From: Thunnus maccoyii
Lineage: Eukaryota; Chordata; Actinopteri; Scombriformes; Scombridae
DNA: 64,000 nucleotides
Direction: 5' to 3'
Assembly (NCBI RefSeq): GCF_910596095.1
Contig: NC_056539.1
Span: forward strand, 7,700,501-7,764,500
Shown here: positions 47,083 to 59,186 of the stretch, in pieces
Position numbering within the stretch: position 1 is the stretch's first letter
Layout of the letters: each line of letters starts with the position of its first letter
Notes under the pieces: model-generated
Seen by the model: only the letters and a program-made list of their open reading frames with translations
What the model was told of the DNA's origin: nothing
Databases searched by the model: none
Program-made: the position numbers and the translations under genes

Positions 47083-50000
47083 GATCAACAACCGAGCAGT
47101 GGCTAACCAGCAGCGAGTACCTGCGTGCGTCAGACAGCGTGAGCAGGCGCCACTTCTTCTTCCCGTGTGCTGCGAGGTCACAGACACACCGAGGAATCAT
47201 GGGATACTGCGGGACTGTGTGTAGTTGTAGTACGTAGTGACATTTTGTAGTCCAATCATAATCTCAGAGAAACTGTGGAGTTTGAGCCTTTAGAAATAGT
47301 GGCAACAAACCATTTTAGTAGTTCTCCGGAATTGAACCAGTAGTCTGTTGTAGTCTCAGTTATAGTTTGCAGTGAAGGGCAGTGTAAAAAAAAGCCAAAT
47401 AAGCAAACACATTTGAATTTTGCTTCAGTATAATGCACCAGTACACCACCACCATCCACTACGACCTCAATAATAAATATAAAGTAGAATTATCATCATC
47501 AAGCTTCGTAAAAAATAGACTTTATGGCAGAGCTGTTGTATTGGACTGCATTAGACTGCACAGGTGTTCATTACAAAAGTGCTTGGTGAGTGTATATCAG
47601 TACTTTCAGGAAACATGACCCCCACCTGTCACTGTCACAATAACATTATCCACTCTGTGGCCTACTTTATCATGCATGTACTGGACTGAACAGTTTGTAC
47701 AGTATCTGAATCATTGTCATAGGGAAGACATGTTATAATGTTATACATAAGAGACAAATAGGCCTATGCTGGAACACTGTTTGCCACCAGATTTACCATT
47801 TGTCAGTAATTTGAATAAATACCATTTTCATGAGAGATGTGATCCAGAGACTATATGGACCAAGCACAATGTTGGCTGAAATTATAAGGAACTTAAAATC
47901 AGATATGAACATAGTGCTCTCATATAGCACCTATGATTTAACATGTCCAGGACACTGCAGCAGTTCCTTGCTTCACCTGGTCAAAACTCCAGCCTCGGTG
48001 AGAAAGGCACTGATGATATGCTTTCTACCCATCTAGTATTTCTACTTAATCCAAGGTACACTACACAGATAGATAAAGCCACATTACAACTGGGGTGAGT
48101 TTTATTTGTGATGTGGATAATGTAAAAATAAATAAATAAATAAAGTTTTACAACATTTTGGGACATTTTTAAACCATTAACGATTAAAATCTTACCAAAG
48201 TAATGTTTTCATTGTTTACAATCTTGAAAAAATGACTGCAGCCACCAGGCGGCAGTGTTGCTGATTCTCAACAGAAATCCATACTCTCACCTATTCCTCT
48301 ACAGAGATGACCACATCAATTAAAATGTTGCATGATTATCTCTGTATGTGCTTGTATGTTAAAAGAAATTAAAATACTTCTTGCTGTCATAAACCAAGAG
48401 GGCTACAGCATAGCGTATTTTGTTTCCCCAGTAAAGACAATTTTATTTACAAGTACATATTTTTCAGCTGTAACACTCATCAACATATGGATTTATCATA
48501 CGGGTTTGAGTGGGTGTTTCTGGGTTTGTATTTTTGCCAGGTTCTTCTCTGTACCCTTTCAGCGCTGAGTGCTTGTCTGTCTGGACGGTGCTGGAGCCTG
48601 ACTATCAAATTTCGCTCTAGGCCATCTTTCCTCAAACAGTGACCAGCATTGCCCAGTTTTCAAAGTCAACTGTAGCTGGTTAAAGGGAAGCACATGTGAT
48701 AAATAGACCTGTCCTTGCAGCAGCATAAACCTTTGTTAGAGCATCATTCCCTGGAGAGGTCGTGTACAGTTCAAGGACATACTGTACATTATGCTGTTGA
48801 TTAATTCTGTTCCTGAAGTTGTACCGGATTAAAATGAAACGTTCGATATTAGATTAAAAAATGTATTTATAATATATACCAAGTTGAAAATAAAATTAAA
48901 TTTTGTTTTTCCCAGCTGAGTAGCTCAAAACATGTTACTGGCCTAAAAATAATCAATTCTACACTAACACAGTAGCTTGATTTGAAAAGCCACAAAATCA
49001 ATTTTGCCACTAAACTACAACACGTGATGAGACACATAAGTGTGTTTTGCATGTGTGGTGTGTGTTAGCTTCTCCTCACTGACTGAGCATGTAGGTGAAA
49101 AGGGGCTATAGACAGAGGTTACAATAAGGATGTCTGATCTTCTGGCTATTCCTGACTCTGTGTGCCTGCTATTGTTGGCACAGCCTGGCTTAGTTTTTAG
49201 TCGCTGCCACTGGATGTTGGGTAACCAGTGACCAACCTGTTCGTCTGTACTTTGAAAATGTAAATGACACTGAATTATTCTAGTTAGACCATGTAATCTG
49301 ATTAATTTCAGATGTCCAGGCACGTAAAGTTTTATTTATGCAGTTGTTGATCTTGTTCTCTGGCAGACTAGTTTGAGTTCCAGAAAGTACTTTTAAGTAT
49401 AATCTGTATAATCACACACCAGCAGAAGAGACAGTTGGTTCAATCAGTCGATAGCAAACCTCTGAGTTGGATCACAGCCTCTTGTCTCCTCATTCACAGG
49501 CCTCATCCTCTAGTCTTCCAACTAGATTTGAAACAAAGAATTGTGTTGTTTACCTCTATTTGTTGGCACTTTTTTACATTTCAGACTAATTAGTTTATGT
49601 TAATTATCATGTACAACCACTGTAAAGAATTTTAAAATATCTCAAAAGATGTAAATTCAGCCAATCCCCCCAGAAAATATTTTCCAGTATTTGAAAAATA
49701 CATTTTTATATTCTAGTATCACATAGGCATATATAATGTGTTCTTCTTGTTTTTTTCCATTGTTTCTGGTATAATTTCTCTTCAGGTGTGACCTTAATTG
49801 AATCCCATCTCTGGAATAACAACAGATTACTGTAATCTTGTTCTCAGTCATGATCTGAGGTTACATGAGAAAGCAGCATGAATGTCTTAAAACAGTGTCT
49901 GTCTAGATTAGTCGCCTGCGTTGAGACTCGACTCTCTGAGATGATTAGCAGCATTTTAATCTTTTCAGTCTGTGAAGGTGTAAAGGAGGGTTTTGTGGTG

Positions 50001-51486
50001 GTACTTTACTTTGAGCCCCCCTATCTAGCATTTATGCACAGTATATAAACATTTATTAAATGGTTTATAACACACCATAATGTAGTCAACTACTATAACT
50101 CCTCCTGTGGGAACCTATAACTCTATACTGTATGTATGTACAGTATAGTAAAATACGGTTATAATAATATAAAATATGTCTTCATAGGAGAAATTATAAT
50201 TTTTGACAAAAACTGTACAAATTGTACATTAATAGACATTGAAAATGTCCTGCTTACAATTATATTATAATGTGTTAGAAACAATTTATTAACCCTTTAT
50301 CTACCGCTTGTAAATGCTAAATAGGGGTACATAAAGTAAGGTGTATATGTGATTTGGGTAACGATCAAGTTTGAACTTCAGCTCAAACCAGATACCTGAG
50401 GACACCACGATGGCTCTATGACATGTAACATATTTTATGATGGTAATAATATATTCTCTATTGAATTCATTCAAATCATATCATTTAATAAATATCTGTT
50501 TTTTCTCAGACAGATTTTCTCATCCCAAGGTGCTCTACACAATTTAATTCAAAATAGTAAATTCTCTTATATAATCTTATGTGTGATACAGCTGATGTCA
50601 TTTTATAAAGCATGAACTGACCACATATGTGCTGTAGAGAACTTCACCTCACTGTCCAGTACAAAATATGTGTTCATGAATATTTTGGTACCAATTCGTG
50701 CAAATGTTGCTTTTGTAGTTTCTGGATTTGTTCACTGCACAGGTGCATTTCTCTTACAAGAATTGTATCGCACAACTTTGATAAAAAAGTACCTCTGAAA
50801 ACAAAATCAACAAAAATCTCTGCCTCAGTCATATCCACTGTAATATGAAAAGATTTGCTCCCCTGTTGTCCTGTATAACACAAGCCTCAGGCTCACAGCT
50901 CACTGTGGTAGGCACAGTTGCCTGCACTCCATAGTTATTGACAGGTTTGATGTACTCAGCGAGTGGAAAGTATGGGGAAATTGGAGTTTCAGTTGTCTAC
51001 CCCCAGGCCCATGACTGTAATGGAAAGATTAAAAGCACTGGTCACATCACCCACCCAGTGCCAAAATACTAGCCGTTCCTCCCTGACTCCCGCCTCCCTG
51101 TTTATTCCCATCACCTCCATTTTTACTTTCTACCAGGGACGTTAAATAGATTAAAAGGGATTCACTTATTTAAAGACTTGAGCAAAAGCTCTGCTGTTTA
51201 TTTTGGTTCGTCCAAGAATAACACAACTGCAGCAACAGTGCTTGAGGCACCAGAGGGATCTAAATGAAGTAAGTTACCTTTGCCTTGTGGGACAGGGTAA
51301 TGTAGTAGAGCAGCCACACCAACGGCCAGTCAGTCAGAAGCTTAGTAGGTCAGCTCAGTACTGTCTTAACTGTCTGTGCCACTCAGCCGAGATCACACTT
51401 TCACTAGTTGTACTGAGACTTGTCGCACCGAGAGGCTCCTTATACAGGATAGGATCATGTCTCTCAGGCTCCTGCCTGCTATCATT
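47083..51486. other. Divergent region between tomm70 and lnp1
   Basis: The first 200 bp hold the tomm70 promoter, with a CCAAT word near 47253. The rest is AT-rich with no recognisable gene, a short (TAAA)n tract near 48128-48144 and a foldback element at 49999-50343. The lnp1 promoter and any 5' untranslated exon probably lie in 50.9-51.45 kb but cannot be placed. Confidence 0.5.
49999..50343. repeat. Foldback MITE with long inverted arms
   Basis: The left arm begins near 49999 with ACTTTACTTTGAGCCCCC and CTATCTAGCATTTATG. The right arm reverse-complemented reads CACCTTACTTTATGTACCCC then CTATTTAGCATTTAC. Similarity continues about 80 bp into AACACA..ATAATG. The spacer is short and non-coding. 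This is typical of an abundant fish MITE. Confidence 0.65.
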
Positions 51487-54400
51487 ATGGACAATGATGA
51501 AGACGATGATGGCAACTTCACAAAATGGATGAGTAGTTACTGGGGTCATGGAGCAGAATCTGGGCACTCCAGAGACAGAAAACGCAGTTTCAGAAGACCT
51601 GCAAAAACACAAGTCGATCGAAGAGGATCACTCCCAACTGTGGTAAGGACCAGCAGCGTTTAATGGATGCATGGATGTTGTTTATTATTTATTTATATCT
51701 TGTTTATTATTGTTCAATACATATTTGTTCTGACATATAAACAAAACATTTTTCCAGTTTGCCTTTTTTATCAAGCCATGTTTGACCACAGCATAAACAA
51801 ACGGATATTTTTAAACTGGTTGAAGATAAATTAACAAATACTTCTGCATCAAAAATCGTACATGTCTGTGTGGAAGATTTGTAAGTTATGTCCGTTATAC
51901 TTAAAGACTAAGGCTGAAAAAGAAAGGAAGTATGGTCTCATTTATATTTTGGCAGACAATAAGAGTAGACTAATGCATAATGCAACAATACTGTATATAC
52001 TCTGTAGACATGGAAAACTCACACTTGGGTATGAGCACTATGCAGGCGAGGTTGAGGAGTTTAGTAATAGGATGTCCTGACCTGTAATTCACCTTGATTC
52101 ACCAAATTCACATCAATAATGCCTGCTGGTGCACGCACGCATACACACACACACACACAGTCATGCGCAGACAGATATCTATATTTATTAATCTGATTAT
52201 ATAATATAACTTTCTTTACTGTTGTTTTGCTACATGCAAAATTCCAACATAAAAACTTACAAAGAACAGAATTAATAACGCTATGACGTTGGTGTCCAGA
52301 TATTTACTGTCTTCAGTGTTCTGTATTACTTTATGTCAGTCAGTGTGGTCAAAATTATACAGATACTCTGCCACATGTGACTCAGTTCACTGTCACACTG
52401 TCAGTGATAAAAAACTTTTCAAATGAATGCAGACCTGGTTGTAAGTTTGGTCTTTGATATTCATATTCCTGTTATGAATGAGTAATGATGTAAGTTTGGG
52501 AGAAATTACTTTCAAGCTGTAACAAATATACTCTCTTATTCATTTATTGAAATACCTGCTGTTTTTTTAGTCACGGACTGTTGCATGCCAGAGCTCTTAC
52601 ATAGATAGAGGACATGTTGTCAATGGAACAGTGTGCTACTCTGTTCATTGCCATTGTCAAGGGAATTGACTTTTCATTTTCCTCTCTGCACAGCAAGGTC
52701 AGAGGTCACTGCCAGCTACACAGCAGCACACTTGTGGCTCATACAGTAGCTATTTAGGATAATCAAGGACACTTTAGCAAGGTGGATTTTTACCAGAATA
52801 TAGACTTAACACCCTGTAAGTTTAAGATGGACAAGGGACACGCCAAAAATAATGTGCAAGTGTGAGTTTAATTCGTGTTTTTTTCTGGCAGTGAAATCTT
52901 TTTTTTTTAAATTAATTTTACTAACAAAAGCAACATCTGCATAATGAAGATTGTTGATGCCTACAGTAGGTGTTACTCCATGTGATGGCTTTCATTCCAT
53001 GGATTAAGTCCATCTAATAATATGAGGTTTTAAGTATAAGATTAGATTTTATCTATAACGTAAGTGTTGATGACATTTTCTTTGGTTCTATTCCTCAAAG
53101 AAAATCCTCTGAGTGAACTGGCACTGGTTATGTGAAACAAAAACAGCATGTTCTCATATAGACTGGCCTGTGGGGGTTGTCAAACAAAGCACTCATGGCC
53201 TAAATAATGCAGCTTAATTGAAAATTTGGGTTTTCGTCAGTGTGAAAGCCTGCACTTCTGCCAACACAGATCAACTTCTGCGTGTGAGCCAGAGGAGAAA
53301 CAAGCCACACGACCCAACTATTAATCCACAGAAAGATGGATACCAGTCTTCTCAGACCCTGGTTATCAATTCAAACGTGTACAGCAAAGCATAATTTTTC
53401 AGGTTTTTATTTTTATTTTGGAATTGTGCCTTAACACCAAATGATTTGGTTTCATATACAGAAACTGTATCTCTTCATTAAGATAACACAGGTGAACGTT
53501 GATCCCGTACACAATCTCAATTAAGTCTTGCTTTACGGACACTGCAGTCAGGGGGATTGTGTCTTGCTGTGAAGCTCTGAATTGTTGTTTTAATCATCAA
53601 GAGCGCTGAAGTTTACCAATGAGTGATAAGTAAGTGGACCATCAGAATATTCACCTCACACCAGCAAAAATCTACACATTGTGTTTGCTACATTTTGATT
53701 TCACCCTCAATATACCTGTCTTGCAACACGTACTCCAATAAGTGTAATAATCAGATTATTACTGTTGTGTAAATCATCAGTGGTGTCCTTAGTCAAGAGG
53801 CATTACTACTATAATTAGGCGGGTGCTTTGCTAACATGTTACTTAAGAATATTAGTAGTGATTAACCCCATTCACAGACAAAGCTCAGTGGAGTTGTCTG
53901 CATTGGGTTTATTGTTCTCACAGCAGCTCTTTACTCTGCTATAATTGGAAACGTAATTATTACTAGTTATGCTTGAATGATTGTGGACAAGTTTTAACAT
54001 TGTGTAATGACGCTTATCGGCCCTCTCTGTGGTCCACAGTCACAATTAGATGCCATGAAGTTGAACCGGCTCCACGCAGCGACGATGGCGCCCACCCCCA
54101 GCCACCTTAAAACAAGAGAGGAGAAAGGGGAAGTCAGGCCCCACCAGAGAGCTCGTCGTGCCTCTTCAGACGACAACAGCCGTCCCAAGTCAGCCATCCC
54201 GGAGAACCGCATTACCACAATCCCAGAGCTCACAGAGTCCTTTGAGAAGAGACTTTACCTCCGTGATAAGAGGGCAGCGTCTCTGGTAAGCAGGAGTATT
54301 ATAAAGTAAATTACAGTTCAAAGAGTTTTTACAGTTTTCTTTATTAGCCTCCGTTTAACTGCAGGGTCACTGGGTTTTGGTATGCTCTGTCTTTCACTAA

Positions 54401-56691
54401 TACTGTTGGATATTATGAAGTTCTTAAAGATTCAAGGGGTCTTAGAAGGCATTAAAAGATGCATTACCTTAATGGACTAACAGGATCACGGACAGGTTTG
54501 AACTGCATTGCATGTCTCATAAGGTCATATTAGCCATTGATACTATAAGGGCTTCTAGAATAAACTATTCACCTTTTATGCAACAGCTAGATTACCTCTA
54601 TGTTCTGTGTTTTAGTATTAACATGTCATATTTTGTAGTTATAAGTTTTGACTTTAATTTTCCAGTCTTGTAATCTTGGTTTTAGCTTTCTATGATTAGA
54701 ACATTTGTGTTTGCTGTCATTAAGCAACTTTCTCTTCACCACCATCTCAGCACAAGGGTTAGATTAATTGTCATCCACATATATATAGTATATTTACTGT
54801 ATTAACTGTGACTTACAGTAAATTTATCATTTGCTAATGCATCATTCAGATCACTTGGAAGATTCCTGGAGAGGAATTTGTGGTTAAATGTGTATTGCAT
54901 CCAATACACATTTGATTATGTGTTTGATCTTTGTCATGAAATTCAAACCTTTCGCCTTTGTACAGTAAACACTTCATTAAAGTGAGCTGTAGTAAAAAAG
55001 CAAGGCATTAATATTGTAAATATATGACACAAATACTAAAAAAAACTTTGTTACTTTGGTATAACAATTTATTTTGATCAGGATCTGGGCAGTAAATAAA
55101 AAGGCTTAATTTTTTCTTTGGCAGAATGATGATGACAAGCTGTGCCTGATCTGTCATGAGGACATGCGTAAGAATGGAGGTACAGTTCAAGAGCTGCACT
55201 GTACACACCGCTTCCACAAAGAGGTAAAACATCTTTAATAAATCTGATCTATTGCATGTCTCCTCTGAACCGTATTTACACTGCCCCGGTCTTCCCACTG
55301 CAAAGTCTTCATTTGTTCACTCTCAGCATGTGAGATATCATCCACACTGCATGACGGCAGCTCATTCCTAGACATGCATGATGTGAAGTGGAATGAAAAC
55401 AATCTGCCCCCGAACCTCTCTCTTGGCGGAAGCACTCTTAACAGCTTTCCCCATGGTGTGAGGACTTGACACTTACTGCTTATGATATCTCCGTTTGGTG
55501 GGTGTTGAAGGCGGCTCGGAGGTTAGGGCAGTGTCGGCCCCGCAGCAGCAGTGAAGTGGCAGATGGTCAGGTGCCGAGATTCTCAGGTGAGAGGAGGAGG
55601 TCGGTAGATGGACCTATCTCTGTGGAAAAGGAGCAGCACACTCCCCGTCGTCAACTTTCCCTGCGGAGACATCGCTGATATCATTCCATGGAAGGAGGTG
55701 ATTCATTATGGGAAGAGAAGATGGAGGGTTTGCAGCCATGGGCCAAATATGGTGTGAAGTGTTAAAGTCTCAGGGCCTTGAATGTGCCTGACGTGATTCT
55801 GTAAAACTGTTCTGTGGCCCTGTCGCTGTGTCAGCTTTGGTTTCATTACTGCTGTTTCTCTTCAGTGTCAAAAGGAGAATTAATAAATCATAATTATAAA
55901 AAAAACATGTCTGATTCTAGGAAAAAACAAAGTATAAGTTATTTGTTTAAGGAATTACCCGTACTTGAAGTTTCCTGCTTGAATTAGATTGTATTTACCT
56001 GCTGCCATATTGAAATATATGCTACTTTAACAAAGGCAAAGAATATAAAGAATAAGCATAATATTTTCATTGTCATTTCAACAAAACTACATTATAGTTT
56101 TAAAGTGTGAAAAGTAAAGCTGTTGTGATTTGGTTGCATATTTCTCTTAACTGTTTCATGTCACTTTATACACTATAGATTATTGATTGCTTGGAGGTTG
56201 CTTTAATGAAGTTCAAATTATGTGTGTTTTTGTGTTCAATCATTACTTGCGTGTTTGCATTTTGTGTTGTGACACACAAGACAAAAAGTCAATAAATAAC
56301 CAAAGACATAAACTTTAAATTCTATATACTTTTTGCTTTTTAACCAGGGGAATCTGCTTGAACTCTTTTATAACTGGGCTTCTTCAACAAAACAGTTGGT
56401 GTAAAATACAATAAAACATGTGACAGCAGTGTCCTCACAGCTCGGGGTCGGGGTCAGTGCTGCCGCTGTTGTGTATATGCTTATTGCAGGTCACCATGTT
56501 GGAAAATCGATATCTGCAGAAGTCATAAACATTCAGCCCGGGTGGAAAACACATGCAATAATCTCTTTTAAATTGTGTTTCAGTGCATGGAGCAGTGGCT
56601 GTGGAAGAAACAGACGTGTCCCACATGCCGTGTCCACGTGTCCATGCCGAAGCCCCTCTACTGGTCCTCGTCCCGCATCAAAGTCCCATAA
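51487..56691 (+). CDS. lnp1: Leukemia NUP98 fusion partner 1 homologue with C-terminal RING-H2 domain
   Basis: Four exons: 51487-51642, 54040-54285, 55125-55223, 56584-56691; 609 nt, 202 residues; every exon is a multiple of three in phase 0. The N-terminus (MDNDEDDDGNFTKWMSSYWG) and residues near 115-134 (ELTESFEKRLYLRDKRAASL) match human LNP1 (DDDDDDVSFAKWMSSFWGH; KFSESFERQLCFRTKRSASL). Exons 3 and 4 encode a full RING-H2: Cys141, Cys144, Cys160, His162, His165, Cys168, Cys179, Cys182, with WL after Cys168 and CPTC at the end. This predicts an E3 ubiquitin ligase. The RING and tail resemble DZIP3/TTC3 RINGs. Human LNP1 (about 178 residues) has no RING as I recall it. The start was chosen by alignment; an in-frame ATG at 51457 would add ten residues. 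A poly(A) signal is at 57217-57222. Position beside tomm70 supports orthology. Confidence 0.85.
52143..52160. repeat. Short (CA)n tract
   Basis: About nine CA units in lnp1 intron 1. Confidence 0.85.
55270..55700. other. GC-rich block in lnp1 intron 3
   Basis: This part of the intron is clearly richer in G and C than its AT-rich surroundings and contains an open frame of 70 codons (55466-55678) rich in Arg and Ser. No homology was recognised. It may be an enhancer, an alternative exon or chance. Confidence 0.3.
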
Positions 56692-57216
56692 CAGTCCTGC
56701 ACCTCCGCTTGCCACGCCTGCATGACTTCCCGACCCCCTTCACACCTCAGTCTTTCTGCATGAACACCTGCTGGTCCTCAGACAATATGTTGTTTGAGGA
56801 AGCACTTGAAACACTCAATGAGGTGACTTTAATGTAGTTCATCCTCTGTCATAGGAGGGTTCTGGATGCTGTATGAGAGTTAAGGGACCCCAACAGAAGA
56901 GATTTGGTGCTGTTTCTTTTTATAGTATCAGAATGTTCTGTGTACATTATTAGCCCTATTATGAGAGATTTTGTCTTTTTATACAGATTTCATCAGTGTC
57001 AAAAATATTTGAGACATGCTACACGGTGCATTGAACCTGGAATTATATGAACCAAATTTCCTCAAGATTACTTTAATTTTTCTAATTATTGTCTCTTAAA
57101 ATTATTTTTTGCACTTCTCATTCACCTTAAAGCAGATCTAGAGCTCATCAACCACATAATTGGTGCCACATTAATTGACAGCTCGTGGTTACAGAGGGTT
57201 CCCTATAGTTCTGAAA

Positions 57217-57222
57217 AATAAA
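57217..57222 (+). terminator. Probable poly(A) signal of lnp1
   Basis: AATAAA about 525 bp after the stop codon. Confidence 0.5.
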
Positions 57223-58668
57223 CATCCTGAAAACAAGACCTCTCCTTTGTCCTCTCCTTTTGAACAAGGTTACAGACCAACCTCAGTGTAAACAGTATTT
57301 GCATATTCAAACTAATCGGAGCCAGTATTCTTCTTGTACTTTAGACTCTGCCCATGTTAATCACAGAACTAAATGTTAATGTTAATAAAACTTCATGACG
57401 AGGAGCTTTGTTAATCTGAAAGTAAGCACTATTAGTCATCTTTACTCTTAGGTTATGAACTCTCCCCCCTCAAACAGTGAGCCTGTCTGTCATTCCTCAT
57501 TTTCCATCTGCTTCATGTCCCTGCCTTATCTCTGCTATTGTTTTGCATGTGAAATATTTTGCATGTTACGTCTTGTCGACTGTCAACACTACAATGTTGA
57601 GCTTTCAAGCATCTCTGTAACGTTGTGTTTCTTGCACTGCCAAATCAGAGTTTACAGCTTGTGCTAAATGTCCAACAAAATCAGACTGCCTGTATATAAA
57701 TGTATCTTACAAATACAAAAATAGTCATCTTTCCATGTATAGCATGTTAATCACTATATTATTATTATTTCATGTGACTCATACTATATATTTAGCTTAA
57801 TATACTGTAAGTCAGTCACTAACCACTAAATCCTGGTAATCTGCTGTGATCCTTTTGGGTTTATATCCAACCAAAATGAATTTATCTGCTGTACAGATGA
57901 AGTCTGTTAAGATCTGTATAATTATGAGTGGGAAATGACATAGAACTAAACTCTATTTACTGTCCTTACTGTGAGTGGCACATTTGGTTTTTCAATTGTC
58001 TTTCATATGTGAAATATTGAGCATTTTGTTGCTGTCCTACATTTTGAAACAATTTTTACTCATAACCAAAAATACAGGATTGTTGCGTAAAGCCTGCATC
58101 ACACTGCTGAGGCTTTGAAGGCTGAAGTGACACTACGACCAACACACAACCAGCCCGAAGCAGCGCCAGCCTTCAGCTGCCATGTTCACTGTTTTCCTGA
58201 GAGAAGCTGGTGACACACAGCACTGTTATTCTGTGACTGCTGTGGTCGTGCACTCCTCAATAAAAATCCCACTGATGTGACACTCCCTTGCTAAATATGG
58301 TTTGGTTTGCCTCCAACAAACACCCACTTTTCTGTGTCTTAATATATAACTTACAGTAGTCAAGTTATGATGCTTCCATTGTTCAGATTTTAAGACTGCA
58401 GTCCATCAAAGGGAACAATTAAGTATTCAACAGCATTCAAATCCCATAATAGCAATACCTTTCTCAAGGCAGACATCTTTGACCTAGTAGGAAAAACACA
58501 GGCATAACCAGTAATATTAATGATGGCTCTGTTCCATGTAAGTGTTTCAGTAAGTTAGCATGCTAAATACCAGAGAGCTGCTGACACATCAAAACAGACT
58601 GTAGTCGTTATCAGTGTTATTTGTTACACCTCCGTTTAAATATGTCAGTGTGGCTATTGTGTTGTTAA

Positions 58669-59186
58669 CCTCTTAACATCTCCCCATTTCTTTGGAATTT
58701 TCCTATTTGGCATGCGAAATGGAAAAATACCAGAGGAACTGTGAGGCCAAAATGCATATATTAGACTTCATTTGAAAGGTAACATCTTCTAGTTTCTGGA
58801 AATGTGTTTGTTTAGCATGTGGCTAAAACACAACCAAAACTACATCAGTTCAAATATGACAAAAAAGTGTATTTGGTCCTTGTCTATAATGAGTTATATT
58901 TGAATAACAATAACTAGGACATGCTTTATGCCAGAACTATGCAAATCACCATGTGCCTTCCACATCTTGTCAACCACACCTGTATAAAATTCAAAACCTC
59001 TAGACCTAACATTATGGGAGCTAGGGAGTTTTTAGTTTGTGTTGTCACTGGTGTCCCTGAACCTCTCCAAACGTCTCCAGGTGGCCAAATTGTGTCAGTT
59101 CCTTTAAATTTAACATTACTGCGTGATGCTGAGCTGCTTACAACTGGTTTAAGTGGGCTGCCAGCGACCCAGTGGACGTTAAGAGG
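58669..59186. mobile_element. piggyBac-like MITE flanked by TTAA
   Basis: TTAA at 58665-58668 and 59187-59190 flank termini CCTCTTAACATC and, reverse-complemented, CCTCTTAACGTC (11 of 12 identical). A TTAA target duplication with short terminal inverted repeats is the signature of piggyBac-type transposition. 518 bp, no transposase. The small frame inside (58921-59190) is not a gene. Confidence 0.7.

Noticed and set aside
46746-47084. 112-codon plus-strand frame over the tomm70 first exon
   Set aside because: Antisense shadow of the GC-rich tomm70 exon, whose minus-strand frame matches the known TOM70 N-terminus.
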